Positions 34,799-44,939 of a DNA stretch of 64,000 nucleotides are shown in pieces (position 1 is the first letter of the stretch; each line of letters begins with the position of its first letter). Source of the DNA: an uncultured Gemmatimonadales bacterium (lineage in GTDB: Bacteria > Gemmatimonadota > Gemmatimonadetes > Gemmatimonadales > GWC2-71-9); assembly GCA_947259405.1 (NCBI GenBank), contig CAMYLY010000004.1:411198-475197 (forward strand), in the 5' to 3' direction. The notes under the pieces were generated by a model that saw nothing but the letters and a program-made list of their open reading frames with translations, was not told where the DNA came from and did not search any database. Both the position numbers and the translations under genes were made by a program.

Positions 34799-37276
34799 GT
34801 GTCGGGGGCGGAGTTGGTGGCAATGCAAGATCCGTTTGACGAGTTCCAACGAGCGCTACCCAAGCGGTACCGGCTGGAGCGAAAGCTCAAGCGCGGGGGG
34901 ATGGGATACATCTATCTCGCCCGCGAGAGCCACCCGGATCGTCAAGTCGCCATCAAAGTGCTTGACCCCGAGGTGACGGTCCGACTTGGTCGGGAACGGT
35001 TCCTACGCGAGGTCTCCCTTCTCTCGAACCTGACCCACCCACACATCGTCCCGGTCTTCGCAGCCGGTGATGCGAGTGACTTTCTCTACTACGTCATGCC
35101 GTTCGTCGAAGGCGAGACACTCGGGGACCGCGTGGCGCGAGTGGGCCAGCTGCATGTGGGTGTAGCGATGCGGATTGCGTACGAGGTTGCCGACGCGCTC
35201 GCCTATGCGCACCAGCGTGGGATCATCCATCGTGATATCAAGCCCGCCAACATCTTGATGCACGATGACCACGCGCTGGTGGCGGATTTCGGAATCGCGC
35301 GAGCTATCAGTGTGGCCGAATCCGAGCCGATCACGGAGGTGGGAGTAGCACTTGGAACCCCCTCGTACATGAGTCCGGAGCAAATCACCGGTGAGTCGAC
35401 GGTGGATGGGCGCAGCGACGTCTACTCGTTGGGCTGCGTGCTTTACGAAATGCTCGCCGGTGTGGCGCCATTTCAAGGTGCGGATACTCGCACCACGATG
35501 ATCAAACATGTCACTGACCCACCTCCTCCTTTCCCGCCACGTCGTACCGATTTGCCCGTGCCGGTGATCGATCTCGTGATGCGTGCGCTGGAGAAAGAGC
35601 CAGCGAAGCGGTTCAGCTCCGCCAAGGAGATGAGCCAGGCGTTGCGCGATCTGGGGGACCCACGAACGAGTTGGTCTGGGGCGTTGGCCACAATGCCGAT
35701 CGCGCGACAGGGGCAGACGCCCGGGTGGGTGAAGCCATCGTTGCTCGTCGGGGCCATGGTCGTGGTGCTGATTCTGCTTTGGCCTCGGGTAGTGCCGCGC
35801 GATTCGACTTTGGTGGCCGGCGCTCCACGGTGGCTCGACTCGGTGGCGGTCTTCCCCCTGCTGAACCAGACGGGCGACACGACGCTGGATCATGTCGGCC
35901 GCGCGATCGCGGATCTGGTCAACAGTAGTCTCACGCAGATCGATTCCATCAAGGTCAGTCCGCCGCACTCTGCGGAGGTATTGCGTGACAGCGCGTTTAC
36001 GGAGCAGCGACTTGCGGCCGAGTTGGGCGCGGGGCATTTGATATCAGGGACGCTCAGTCCCGGCCCAAGCGGGGTCGCGGTGCGTGTCCAGCATTTCGAT
36101 GCGACCGCCAATGCACTGGTATGGGCACCGCAGGCCTGGTTCTTCGATCTCTCGGACGTCTTGCGGGAAGAAGAGCGCATCGCCGGCGAGATCATTCGGT
36201 ACCTGTCGGGTGGGGTACTCCGCAATGTCACTGCGGCCTCCATGGTGGTGCCGACCCTGAGCCCAGGGCACGAATCGTATAGCCTGGGTGCGCATTTCCT
36301 CGCGCGCCGCACGCCTGATGGAATCAACCGCGCCATCCAGCTCTTCCGTGACGCCATTGGCGAAGACAGCGCATACGCACAGGCGTACGCCGACCTATCG
36401 GTCGCACACAGTCTCTCGTTGACCTATCGGTACGCCATCGGGCTTGATGGGTACAGCACGGCGGGACGGGCACTTGCCTACGCCGACCGCGCGATCCAAC
36501 TCGATTCATCGCTGGCCGCGGGATGGGCAGCTCGCGGATATATCGGTGCACTTGCCGGAGCACCCATTACCGACGTGGCTGCGGACTTCGCACGAGCGCG
36601 AGCGCGCAACAGCGCGGGCGCGAGTGTGGCCAGCTGGTCAGCTCGAGTGCTCGCCCGCCAAGGGAGATTCGACGAAGCGCTCGAACAAGCATCGCTGGCG
36701 GTGCAAATCGACGTGGCTTCCGCCGGGCGTAGGATTGCGGTGGCGTTGCTCGAACTCCAACGCGGGAGCTATCCCGAGGCGATCGCTCAGGCCATGATGG
36801 CTCAGGCGCTGGAGCCGAACCTCGTCATGCCGAGTGCGATTGCTGCGCGGGCATATCTACTGGCGGACCAGCCACACCGGTGTGCGGCGATGAATCTCGG
36901 CCCTCACCGTGCTCTCCAAGCGCTGTGCCTCGCGGCGATGGGTGGCGAGTCCGACGCGGCGGCGATCATAGATTCGGTGGAAGCGGCTGCAGCACGTGGT
37001 GGCAGCGGCGAAACAGCCTTCACGGCGGTGGTCACTGCCGAAGATCTGGCTTCGTACTATGCGTGGCGGGGCGACGCGACAGTCTCACTCGGGTGGGTAC
37101 GAAATGCTTTCCTGCTGTCTCCGTCAGGTATCGATTCGCAGCTGAGAGAGTCGGCTATGTTCGATAACGTCCGGTCCGATCCGGTGTTTGCCGACGGCCT
37201 GGCAGAAGAACTGGCAGGTCGGTGGCCGCGCGTCCTCAGTGCGGCCCAGACCGTGGATCGATCAGTCCTCCAGTAA
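34799..37276 (+). CDS. Transmembrane Ser/Thr protein kinase with extracytoplasmic TPR domain
   Basis: An 825-aa PknB-like kinase. The kinase domain (24-285) has GGMGYIYLA, Lys53 in VAIKVL, the catalytic HRDIKPAN (Asp146) and DFGIA (Asp163). A single membrane helix spans 311-329. The outside part starts with an adenylate-cyclase-associated-type domain (WLDSVAVFPLLNQTGDTTLDHVG pattern) and continues with TPR units (INRAIQLFRDAIGEDSAYAQAYADLSVAHSL, quoted in part). This layout is abundant in Gemmatimonadota. The start is GTG at 34799; ATG at 34823 is an alternative. Its 3' end overlaps the HEAT-repeat gene by 15 bp tail to tail. Confidence 0.92.
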   Translation: MSGAELVAMQDPFDEFQRALPKRYRLERKLKRGGMGYIYLARESHPDRQVAIKVLDPEVTVRLGRERFLREVSLLSNLTHPHIVPVFAAGDASDFLYYVMPFVEGETLGDRVARVGQLHVGVAMRIAYEVADALAYAHQRGIIHRDIKPANILMHDDHALVADFGIARAISVAESEPITEVGVALGTPSYMSPEQITGESTVDGRSDVYSLGCVLYEMLAGVAPFQGADTRTTMIKHVTDPPPPFPPRRTDLPVPVIDLVMRALEKEPAKRFSSAKEMSQALRDLGDPRTSWSGALATMPIARQGQTPGWVKPSLLVGAMVVVLILLWPRVVPRDSTLVAGAPRWLDSVAVFPLLNQTGDTTLDHVGRAIADLVNSSLTQIDSIKVSPPHSAEVLRDSAFTEQRLAAELGAGHLISGTLSPGPSGVAVRVQHFDATANALVWAPQAWFFDLSDVLREEERIAGEIIRYLSGGVLRNVTAASMVVPTLSPGHESYSLGAHFLARRTPDGINRAIQLFRDAIGEDSAYAQAYADLSVAHSLSLTYRYAIGLDGYSTAGRALAYADRAIQLDSSLAAGWAARGYIGALAGAPITDVAADFARARARNSAGASVASWSARVLARQGRFDEALEQASLAVQIDVASAGRRIAVALLELQRGSYPEAIAQAMMAQALEPNLVMPSAIAARAYLLADQPHRCAAMNLGPHRALQALCLAAMGGESDAAAIIDSVEAAAARGGSGETAFTAVVTAEDLASYYAWRGDATVSLGWVRNAFLLSPSGIDSQLRESAMFDNVRSDPVFADGLAEELAGRWPRVLSAAQTVDRSVLQ

Positions 37277-38299
37277 TCGGAGCGCTGTGATGGCGGCCGC
37301 CCGAACAGTCCGATCTCGGTCGTGCTGTAGATGTGCGAGCGTGGCCAGGGCTGTCTTGCCACCGGCGACGCGGAGCCCCTGAATAGCAGATACGCGTTGC
37401 GTTGAGGACCTGCGCCCGATGATACGGCCGCCCGGGGCTGCTGCCTCAACGAGTGCTTGGATAGCATCAGCAGATCCCAGCCTGCCGAGAGCAAGGTAGA
37501 GTTCACGCTGGGTGCTGGGATCGGACTCGTTCGACGCGGCGAGAAGCAAAGGCATTGCTAGGGCACCGGAGCCGCCCGGCTGCACTGCCCGAGCAACGAC
37601 CAGTCGCGTTTTGCGATCACCAGATGTCAGTGCCGCCCGCAAGTACTCTTCGGTAGCGGACGTTCCAATTTGTGCGAGGGCTGCGACGGCGGATTGCCGA
37701 ACACGACTGTCCTCATGCCGCATCGCGACCCCAAGGGCGGGAATGGCAGCTTCCAGTCGCATCTCGCCGGCGAGCTCAGCCACATTGCGGATCACGAACC
37801 ACCGCTCATCGTCGAACAATCGAATTGCCAGGTGCGCACCCTCTTCGGTCGCGCAGAGGGCTTCGAAGTACACACGGCGCTCCGCAATGGTTTGCGCTTC
37901 AGTGAGATGCTGGAGCAGCGCGTGGGTCCCGTCGACGCCCGCTCGTACCATGATGGCCCGAATCTCCTCAGTGAGGAACGGATCCACCATGAGTTTCGCC
38001 CAATCGTGCAAGTGTCGATCGGTCAATACGCGGCGCAAAGAAATCCCGAACTCGCGCCGCACGTCCGCCCGCCCAGTCTCGGATTCGAGCTGCACCAATA
38101 CAGTAGTGGCGGCGGCGGCCGCCTCGACGTCCTGTTGGTTCATCGCGTTGACGATCTCGTTAGCGACCGCGTTGGCCTGTCCCAATACGTGCGCGCTCGG
38201 GTCGAGCGCGAGAAGCGCCCGTACATACGACCCGAGCTTGGTGTTGACCGGGATGGAGGTACTACGCCGTGCCGTGGAGTGATTCGCAGGGTCGCCCAT
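37262..38299 (-). CDS. HEAT-repeat protein
   Basis: A 345-aa, mostly helical, soluble protein. From about residue 130 on it shows PBS-lyase/HEAT-type repeats such as LEAAIPALGVAMRHEDSRVRQSAVAALAQIG, GSADAIQALVEAA and KTALATLAHLQHDRDRTVRAAAITALRLL (quoted in parts). No catalytic motif. It probably acts as a protein-binding scaffold. Convergent overlap with the kinase gene may make their expression mutually antagonistic. Confidence 0.82.
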   Translation of the reverse strand: MGDPANHSTARRSTSIPVNTKLGSYVRALLALDPSAHVLGQANAVANEIVNAMNQQDVEAAAAATTVLVQLESETGRADVRREFGISLRRVLTDRHLHDWAKLMVDPFLTEEIRAIMVRAGVDGTHALLQHLTEAQTIAERRVYFEALCATEEGAHLAIRLFDDERWFVIRNVAELAGEMRLEAAIPALGVAMRHEDSRVRQSAVAALAQIGTSATEEYLRAALTSGDRKTRLVVARAVQPGGSGALAMPLLLAASNESDPSTQRELYLALGRLGSADAIQALVEAAAPGGRIIGRRSSTQRVSAIQGLRVAGGKTALATLAHLQHDRDRTVRAAAITALRLLED

Positions 38300-38362
38300 G
38301 ACGTTTCAACTATGCGCCACGGTGAACTGTCTTCGCAACGGTGGGAGCGTGGGACCGATACG

Positions 38363-39571
38363 CTACGTCATTCCGGCCACACTCTCCCCAAGCGCGGCCA
38401 TAGCCGCGAGGAGTTGGTCATCGGTCAAATACGGGGCGGGACCAAATCGAAGTAACATGTCACGCCAGTCGGTGGACACGCCGCGATGCAGGAGCCCTTG
38501 GTGCAGACGTGCAGCATGTCGCGTTTCCAGTGCGAGAAAACCACCCAGCTGCTCGGGCGGGGTATTGCGATCTCGTGCTACGACGTCCGGATCCACGTCC
38601 AGGGCGTCAAAGGCGCTACTCAACACACGGATTTGATGTTGGCTCACCTCCCGGAGGAGCCGTGGCGTCAACCGGTACGACTCGAAGAACTGGAAAACTC
38701 TGGCCGCGCGGTAATGACTGGTCGGATCGTACGTGGACCCGGCGAACCTCGCGGCGCCTGCCCCGTAACGAACGCCGTGCGTCGCGGTGTCGAGCGAGAG
38801 GTCCTCGAACTCGGCGAACCAACCGGTGATGACGGGCCGTAACGCACAGTCGGGTGGCACCCGGAGAAAACAATTGCCCTCACCCAGTTGGCAGTACTTG
38901 TAGCCCCCTCCGGTGACGAAGGCGGACTCCAGCCCTTCGTCGACGACTGAGAATGGGACGACGTTTAAGGTGTGATAGGCGTCGACCAACATCTCGGCGC
39001 CGACTTGGCGACACGTCTCAGCGACCTGTCCAAGATGTGGAACGATGAGGGCGTTGCGAAACAACACGGAGGAGACGATAGCGGCCGCCGTCCTGTCGTC
39101 GATCGCCGCACAGATGCGGTCTGCCAATGTGCTCGTCGGGAGTGCGGCGATCTTGACGATCTCCATCGATTCTTCGGCCAGACGCTCGAGTTGGCGACGC
39201 AATGAATGAAACTCACCATCCGTCGTCACGATCTTTGGCCGCTTGCGCAGCGGCAAGGCCGAAAGGAAGCGCACGCCAAGTTCGTGGGTGCTGGATCCCA
39301 ACGCGATCTCGCCGTTTGCATCATCGAGCATCCGCCGGTACCCGGCGCGAACCTGCTCGGCCCTCTCGAAGGCATGATCCCATTTCTGGTCCACAAATTC
39401 TGCGGCATCCGACCACGATTCGGCTTGCCCATCAAAGCCGCAGTTCGGCCAAGCCTGGTGAGAGTGCCCAGTGAGCAGCAGCCGTTCACTTACGCGAAAA
39501 CGTGAGTAGTGCCTGGCGAGCGCGTTGGGCGCCTGATAAAGATCCTCGGGGGCGGGTGCTTCTGGCGTCAC
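38363..39571 (-). CDS. kynU: Kynureninase-like PLP enzyme
   Basis: A 402-aa fold-type I, class V PLP protein, the usual kynureninase length. Lys225 in FVTGGGYKYCQLGEG is the expected PLP lysine, and Asp197 in VDAYH contacts the pyridine nitrogen. The N-terminal motif is TGHSHQAWP rather than the classical DGNSLG. It would cleave kynurenine to anthranilate and alanine. The GTG start overlaps the TGA of the dioxygenase gene (GTGA), which fixes the start: the longer frame from 39712 lies wholly in that gene. It is the last gene of the operon, and context makes kynureninase far likelier than a related epimerase or lyase. Confidence 0.88.
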   Translation of the reverse strand: MTPEAPAPEDLYQAPNALARHYSRFRVSERLLLTGHSHQAWPNCGFDGQAESWSDAAEFVDQKWDHAFERAEQVRAGYRRMLDDANGEIALGSSTHELGVRFLSALPLRKRPKIVTTDGEFHSLRRQLERLAEESMEIVKIAALPTSTLADRICAAIDDRTAAAIVSSVLFRNALIVPHLGQVAETCRQVGAEMLVDAYHTLNVVPFSVVDEGLESAFVTGGGYKYCQLGEGNCFLRVPPDCALRPVITGWFAEFEDLSLDTATHGVRYGAGAARFAGSTYDPTSHYRAARVFQFFESYRLTPRLLREVSQHQIRVLSSAFDALDVDPDVVARDRNTPPEQLGGFLALETRHAARLHQGLLHRGVSTDWRDMLLRFGPAPYLTDDQLLAAMAALGESVAGMT

Positions 39572-40347
39572 AGCGATGTACGAATCGCCCAAAGGTCTGG
39601 GAAGGCCGGTCGAAAGAGCGTTGAAGAGAGATACTCCACCCCCGTGGAGCCACCAGTGCCCGGCTTGTTGCCGATGGTTCGTCGGACCATCTGCACGTGG
39701 CGATAACGCCACTCCTGTAACCCTTCGTCCAGATCGACCATCCGTTCACAAATACTTGCCACGGCGTGGTTGGATCGATAGACGTTGATAAGCACCTGTT
39801 GGACGGCGTCATCGGCTCTGACCGGTTCGTGGACGTCGCGTTGGATGGCGATGCCAACATCGTATGCGTTCGCTTCGAGGTATCTGAGAAACGCGTCCCA
39901 CAGTGTCCGAGCGTCGTATCGCTCTGCCAGCCGCACGCGACCCGATGACCCTTCGGGGTAGTGGTCGACCGCCGATTTGCGCTTCTGGCCGAGGACGAAC
40001 TCGAGTTCCCGAAACTGATAGGACTGAAAGCCACTGCCCGACTCGAGCCGTTCACGAAACGACAAGAAGTTGACCGGGGTCATTGTTTCCAACACATCAA
40101 TTTGCGCGACTAAGACCTTGAGAATGGTCAGCACGCGCTTGAACGTATGGTTGGCCACGGGTGTGTCGTTGCCTTCGAGTCGTTCCGTCAGGTAGTCCAA
40201 CTCGTGGAGCAGTTCCTTGAACCACAGTTCGTAGACCTGATGAATAACAATAAAAAGATGTTCATCGTGTTCGGGGCCGTCGGAAACGGGCTGCTGGAGC
40301 GCTAGCAGTTCGTCAACTTTGAGATACGACGAATACGTGAGTGGCAT
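39568..40347 (-). CDS. kynA: Tryptophan 2,3-dioxygenase
   Basis: Heme enzyme that opens the indole ring of tryptophan to N-formylkynurenine. The 259-aa length fits bacterial TDO. Motifs: HLFIVIHQVYELWFKELLHELD with distal His36, FRERLESGSGFQSYQFRELEF, and the C-terminal RYRHVQMVRRTIGNKPGTGG with proximal His217. ATG at 40347 is chosen because the family begins with LTYSSYLKVDELL; the longer frame belongs to the upstream gene region. It lies 5 bp after the monooxygenase/reductase gene. Confidence 0.97.
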   Translation of the reverse strand: MPLTYSSYLKVDELLALQQPVSDGPEHDEHLFIVIHQVYELWFKELLHELDYLTERLEGNDTPVANHTFKRVLTILKVLVAQIDVLETMTPVNFLSFRERLESGSGFQSYQFRELEFVLGQKRKSAVDHYPEGSSGRVRLAERYDARTLWDAFLRYLEANAYDVGIAIQRDVHEPVRADDAVQQVLINVYRSNHAVASICERMVDLDEGLQEWRYRHVQMVRRTIGNKPGTGGSTGVEYLSSTLFRPAFPDLWAIRTSL

Positions 40348-40352
40348 GGCCT

Positions 40353-42605
40353 CTATGTGAAACGGGGATTGTAGTTGTTCAGGGATTCGTATTGCGGCAG
40401 CCAGGGAAGTTGGTGACCCAGCTCGTACGCGGCGTGATGAGTCCAATAGGGGTCCCACAGGTGGGCGCGTGCCAGCACACAAAGGTCAGCCCGGCCGGCG
40501 GCGAGAATGGTGTTCACGTCGGTGTACGACGAGATATTCCCAACGGCCATCGTCGCGATCCCCGCTTCGTGGCGCACCCGATCTGCGAAGGGGGTCTGGA
40601 ATTGTCGTCCGTATACAGGCTTCGCGTCCGGAACGGTCTGTCCAGCGGACACATCGACGATGTCGCAGCCGTGCTCCGCGAGCAAGGTCGCTACACGTAC
40701 GGCGTCGTGCGGCTGGCTTCCACCCGGTGCCCAATCGACGGCCGAGATACGTACGGACATTGGTTTGTGTGGGGGCCACGCGGCTCTGACCGCGTCGAAG
40801 ACTTCCAGCGGGTACCGCATACGATTCTCAACAGTCCCGCCATACGCATCAGTGCGGCGATTGGTCAGCGGTGAGACGAACGTAGCGAGCAGATACCCGT
40901 GTGCGAAATGCAGCTCGAGGATGTCGAAGCCGGCTTCATCGGCACGTTCGGCCGCTGCAACGAACTGCTCACGCACCAGGTCCATGTCCCGACGGCTCAT
41001 CTCCCGTGGTACTTGTGATTCCGAAAAATACGGAATCGCGGATGGCGCGATGATCGGCCAGTTGCCCTCAGGAAGCGGCCGGTCCAATCCCTCCCATGCC
41101 AACCGCGTGGACCCCTTCCGGCCGGCGTGACCCAACTGCATGCCGATGCGGGCAGACGTGTTGAGATGTACAAAATTCACGATGCGCTTCCAAGCCGCGA
41201 CATGCTCCTCCGTGTAGATGCCGGCACACCCCGGTGAGATCCGTGCCTCGGCACTTACGTTTGTCATTTCCGTTAAGACGAGCGCGGCCCCGCCCTGCGC
41301 CCGCGCACCCAGATGGACGAGGTGCCAGTCGTTCGGTGTCCCATCCTGGGCACAATACTGGCACATCGGTGACACCACGACTCGATTCGTGAGGGTGAGG
41401 TCCCGCAGCTTGAAGGGGGTAAACATCGGTGGGGGTGTAGGCGATGGCCCAACAGCTACACCCGATTGCACCTCAGCCTGCTGTGCGAACCAGGTATTCA
41501 CGCTCTCGATGAATCCCTCATCTCGCATCTTGAGGTTGTCATGCGTAACACGGAAGCTTCGGGTCAGAAGGTTGAACGCGAACTGTATCGGCTCCATGGA
41601 CATGTAGCGTTCGGTGTCCTCGAACCACTGCAAGCTGACCTGGGCGGCGCGCTGTGTACTTTCGACCTGGGGTCGCCGCTCCTTTTCGTACGATGCCAGT
41701 GCCTGCCCTTGTGAGGCGTGGGCATTCAACGCGCCAGCCAGGGACGCGGCATCTTCCATTGCCAGTTTGGTCCCGGAGCCGATCGAAAAGTGTGCCGTAT
41801 GAGCGGCGTCGCCGATCAGTACAACGTTTTCGTGCGTCCAACATGCCGTCTTGAGGGTCGGGAATTGTCGCCAGATAGACCGATTGGTTTCGAGCGAATG
41901 GCCCTGAAGCTCTTCTGCGAAAAGCGCTTCACAAAACGAGAGCGTGTCCGACTCTGACGCCTCGCTCATTCCTGATGCTCGCCAAGTCGCTTCAGTCGCT
42001 TCAATGATAAACGTGGATTGGTCCGGCGCGTACTGGTACGCGTGGACTCGCCATAGTCCGTGCTCGGTCTGCCGGAAGAAAAAAGTGAAGGCTGGGAACG
42101 GTCGGGTGGTACCCAACCACACGTACCGGTTGGGGCGCCAGTCCACGTGGGGACGGAACATCTCCTGGTACGTAGCGCGGACGGTGCTGTTGAACCCATC
42201 CGCACCGATGAGAAGATCGGCATCCCGAAGCGCGTCGAGGTCGTCCACCTCCACCCCGAACCGCACATCCACGCTCAGCTCACGGCAGCGGTCCGTAAGA
42301 ATCTGAAGCAGCGCGGCGCGAGAAAGGCCACTGAACCCGTGGCCAGACGACTTGAGCAATCCCCCGCGGTAGTGAATGTCGATGTCATCCCAAGTGGCGG
42401 CAGCGGCCATCATGGCATCAAAGGATTCTGGATCCAACTCACGGAAGTTGGTGCCTGTTGCGTCCGAGAAGACCACCCCGAATCCGAACGTCGCATCCGG
42501 CTGGTTTCGTTCGTAGATCGTTATGTGGTGATTCGGGCTCGCCTTCTTCATGAGAATGGCGAAGTACAGGCCTGCGGGCCCCCCTCCGAGGCAGGCGATA
42601 TTCAC
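40353..42605 (-). CDS. 2-aminobenzoyl-CoA monooxygenase/reductase (FMO-OYE fusion)
   Basis: A 750-aa fusion. Residues 1-390 are a flavin hydroxylase: [18 protein letters not shown] loop, [13 protein letters not shown], and [25 protein letters not shown] (quoted in parts). Residues 395-745 are an old-yellow-enzyme barrel: [48 protein letters not shown] and [10 protein letters not shown]. This layout is that of 2-aminobenzoyl-CoA monooxygenase/reductase from anaerobic-type anthranilate degraders, which hydroxylates and then reduces the ring at the CoA-ester level. Salicyloyl-CoA 5-hydroxylase is the alternative, but kynurenine genes around it point to anthranilate. The GTG start overlaps the stop of the acyl-CoA dehydrogenase gene. 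Confidence 0.9.
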   Translation of the reverse strand: MNIACLGGGPAGLYFAILMKKASPNHHITIYERNQPDATFGFGVVFSDATGTNFRELDPESFDAMMAAAATWDDIDIHYRGGLLKSSGHGFSGLSRAALLQILTDRCRELSVDVRFGVEVDDLDALRDADLLIGADGFNSTVRATYQEMFRPHVDWRPNRYVWLGTTRPFPAFTFFFRQTEHGLWRVHAYQYAPDQSTFIIEATEATWRASGMSEASESDTLSFCEALFAEELQGHSLETNRSIWRQFPTLKTACWTHENVVLIGDAAHTAHFSIGSGTKLAMEDAASLAGALNAHASQGQALASYEKERRPQVESTQRAAQVSLQWFEDTERYMSMEPIQFAFNLLTRSFRVTHDNLKMRDEGFIESVNTWFAQQAEVQSGVAVGPSPTPPPMFTPFKLRDLTLTNRVVVSPMCQYCAQDGTPNDWHLVHLGARAQGGAALVLTEMTNVSAEARISPGCAGIYTEEHVAAWKRIVNFVHLNTSARIGMQLGHAGRKGSTRLAWEGLDRPLPEGNWPIIAPSAIPYFSESQVPREMSRRDMDLVREQFVAAAERADEAGFDILELHFAHGYLLATFVSPLTNRRTDAYGGTVENRMRYPLEVFDAVRAAWPPHKPMSVRISAVDWAPGGSQPHDAVRVATLLAEHGCDIVDVSAGQTVPDAKPVYGRQFQTPFADRVRHEAGIATMAVGNISSYTDVNTILAAGRADLCVLARAHLWDPYWTHHAAYELGHQLPWLPQYESLNNYNPRFT

Positions 42606-43747
42606 GCGCCGCCCTCGAGCAGGTGGCGCGCAACAATCAACTGTTGGATCTCGGTCGTACCCTCGTAGATGCGTAGTGCTCGAACTGCACGGTACAGATG
42701 GTCGACTGGGTGGTCGATCAGCACACCCCGGCCGCCGATAATTTGTACAGCGTCGTCGACGATCCGTTGGGCTGCCTCGGTCGCATACGCTTTGGCCATG
42801 GCGGGTGCGAAGCCGGAATGTGGTGGACCGTGATCCAGCTCCCAGGCCGCCCGATATACGAGAAGGCGCGCCGCATCGAGTTCAGTCGCCATGCGGGCGA
42901 GCTTGAGTTTGATGAGCTGAAACTCGCCAAGTGGCTTCCCGAATTGCTGCCTTCGATGCGCGTGCGTCAGTGCCTCCGCCAAGGCACGAGCTGCCATCCC
43001 ACAGGCGGCGGCACCAACAGTGGGGCGTAGCCGCTCGAGAGTCGCGAAGCCGAGCGTGAGTCCTTCGCCCTCGGCACCGAGGACCGCGTCAGCTGGAACG
43101 CGGCAATCGTTGAAGTGCAATTCGCCCAACGGGTGTGGTGCACTCATGATCTGCGGATTCACGAACTCGAGGCCCTCAGTAGCAGCGGGTACGGCAAAGC
43201 AGCTCACACCGTGTCGTCCCTTGGTGTGATCGGTCACGGCGTACACCACGTATAGGTCGGCGATGCCCGCGTTCGAGATCAATGTCTTCGATCCCGTGAT
43301 GACGTAGTGGTCGCCGTCTCGCTTCGCCGTCGTCTCCATTGCGGTGACGTCCGACCCCGCTCCCACCTCGGTCATCGCAAAAGCAGTCATGACATTTCCG
43401 GCGGCAGCCCCAGGGATCCACTCTTCGCGCGACCGTTCGTGCTTGGACATGAGCATCGGCGTGATGCCCAATGCCTGGAGCGCGAAAACCGCGTCAGCCA
43501 GCGGGGATGTTGCAGCAAGCACTTCCCGAACGACGCAACAAGCTCGCCAATCCTGCTCGACAATTGGGGTGTAGCAATCACCGTCAGCCAAGATCGATAA
43601 GATGGTCCGGGCTTGCTCGCGACCTGCGGCGTCGGATTCAGGATCGCCGAGGGGTTTCACACGATCCACTACAAACTCCCGAATCCGCTCGAACAGATCT
43701 CGGTGATGTGCGTCGAGGAAGACGCGAGCGGGATGTGCCTCGACCAT
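42602..43747 (-). CDS. Acyl-CoA dehydrogenase
   Basis: A 381-aa FAD enzyme of normal family length. Motifs: [20 protein letters not shown] and [14 protein letters not shown] (flavin and substrate loops), [18 protein letters not shown], and the C-terminal [33 protein letters not shown] (quoted in parts). In this operon it should dehydrogenate an alicyclic or dicarboxylic CoA ester made from 2-aminobenzoyl-CoA. It starts 5 bp after the enoyl-CoA hydratase stop and overlaps the next gene. Confidence 0.92.
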   Translation of the reverse strand: MVEAHPARVFLDAHHRDLFERIREFVVDRVKPLGDPESDAAGREQARTILSILADGDCYTPIVEQDWRACCVVREVLAATSPLADAVFALQALGITPMLMSKHERSREEWIPGAAAGNVMTAFAMTEVGAGSDVTAMETTAKRDGDHYVITGSKTLISNAGIADLYVVYAVTDHTKGRHGVSCFAVPAATEGLEFVNPQIMSAPHPLGELHFNDCRVPADAVLGAEGEGLTLGFATLERLRPTVGAAACGMAARALAEALTHAHRRQQFGKPLGEFQLIKLKLARMATELDAARLLVYRAAWELDHGPPHSGFAPAMAKAYATEAAQRIVDDAVQIIGGRGVLIDHPVDHLYRAVRALRIYEGTTEIQQLIVARHLLEGGA

Positions 43748-43752
43748 AGACG

Positions 43753-44544
43753 CTATACGAATTTCGGTGGCCGTTTGGCGACGAACGCGTCATAGGCTTC
43801 ACGAAAGTCCGGATGCAGCATGAGGTCCGCTTGTGCCTCCGCCTCGAACTGGAGGGCCGTCTCCAGGTCCATGGCCGCCTCCCGATTGAGGGCATCCTTG
43901 GTAACGGCGAGGGCGTCCCTGGGCCCCGCTGCGAGGCGTTCGGCGAGCTCACGTGCCTCAGCGATGAGCTCGCCGTGTTGGACCACGCGGTCGTACAGTC
44001 CTATGCGGTGCGCCTCATCGGGGCTTATGAATTCGCCAGTCATGAGCAGTCGTGTAGCATGCGCGAGGCCGACGATGCGCGGCAGAAGCCACGATGCACC
44101 CATGTCCGCCCCCGACAGGCCGACGCGAGTGAAGAGATACGCGATCTTGGCCGACGGAGCGGCAATCCGAACATCGCAAGCGGTGGCGATCACGGCACCT
44201 GCACCGGCCACCGTTCCATTGAGTGCCCCGATGATTGGCCGCGGGCAACGGCGCATCGCGAGTATCAGGTCGCAGGTCATGCGCGTGAATTCCAGGAGCC
44301 CGGCGCGGTCGCGCGCGAAGAGGGCGCCAATGATATCCTCGACGTCCCCGCCGGAACAGAATCCCTTGCCCGCACCGGTGAGGATGATTGCCCGAACGCC
44401 AGTGTTAGCGCCGACTGTGGCAAACGTGTCCCGCAGTTCGGCGTAGACCTCGAATGTCAGTGCGTTGAGGCGATCGGGACGATTCAGGGTGAGCGTGGTG
44501 ACGCCCGCTCGTGTGTCCTCGCGTTTGAAGCTGGTCGGGTTCAT
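43753..44544 (-). CDS. Enoyl-CoA hydratase/isomerase family protein
   Basis: A 263-aa crotonase-fold protein. The oxyanion-hole region is GAGKGFCSGGDVEDI near 57-71 and the second is GTVAGAGAVIATACDVRIA near 108-126. DMGASWLLPRIVGLAHATRL follows. It probably hydrates a CoA-ester double bond or opens the alicyclic ring in the aminobenzoyl-CoA route. The ATG overlaps the RidA gene's TGA by four bases, so translation is coupled. Confidence 0.92.
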   Translation of the reverse strand: MNPTSFKREDTRAGVTTLTLNRPDRLNALTFEVYAELRDTFATVGANTGVRAIILTGAGKGFCSGGDVEDIIGALFARDRAGLLEFTRMTCDLILAMRRCPRPIIGALNGTVAGAGAVIATACDVRIAAPSAKIAYLFTRVGLSGADMGASWLLPRIVGLAHATRLLMTGEFISPDEAHRIGLYDRVVQHGELIAEARELAERLAAGPRDALAVTKDALNREAAMDLETALQFEAEAQADLMLHPDFREAYDAFVAKRPPKFV

Positions 44545-44939
44545 AGGACTGCCGTTGCTTCGATCTCCACCATCGCTCGCGCGTCCACGAGCGCCTTGAC
44601 CTCGACGAGCGCCATTGCCGGGTAGTGCTTGCCCAACCGGTTCCGCCAGACCGCGCCCAGCGCCTGGCGACTTTCCAGGTACGCCTCGCGATCGGTGACG
44701 TAGACCGTCATCCGTGCGATATCGGTCGGCTCACCTCCCGCTTCATGCACGACGGCGATGATCTTATCGAGGACGCGAGCCCATTGTTCGACGAACGTGA
44801 TCTCGGGAACGGACCCCGTTGCATCGCTCGCTGACTGCCCAGCGATGAACAACAACCGACCATCCTCGGGTGCTAGCAGGCCGTTGTTCCAACCGGACGG
44901 CGTACCGAGTGTTTCAGGATTGAAGATCTCCAGGGTCAT
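44541..44939 (-). CDS. RidA-family enamine/imine deaminase
   Basis: A 132-aa RidA/YjgF member. LLFIAGQSASDATGSVPE at the N-terminal side, VYVTDREAYLESRQALG, and the C-terminal YPAMALVEVKALVDARAMVEIEATAV are family features. RidA proteins hydrolyse reactive enamines or imines to ketone and ammonia. In this operon it could release the 2-amino group of the dearomatised aminobenzoyl-CoA, analogous to 2-aminomuconate deaminases. ATG at 44939 overlaps the TGA of the SDR gene. Confidence 0.9.
   Translation of the reverse strand: MTLEIFNPETLGTPSGWNNGLLAPEDGRLLFIAGQSASDATGSVPEITFVEQWARVLDKIIAVVHEAGGEPTDIARMTVYVTDREAYLESRQALGAVWRNRLGKHYPAMALVEVKALVDARAMVEIEATAVL

Noticed and set aside
38363-39712. Longer kynureninase reading frame starting at 39712
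   Set aside because: The extra 47 codons lie inside the tryptophan dioxygenase gene. The GTGA overlap at 39568-39571 gives a better start.
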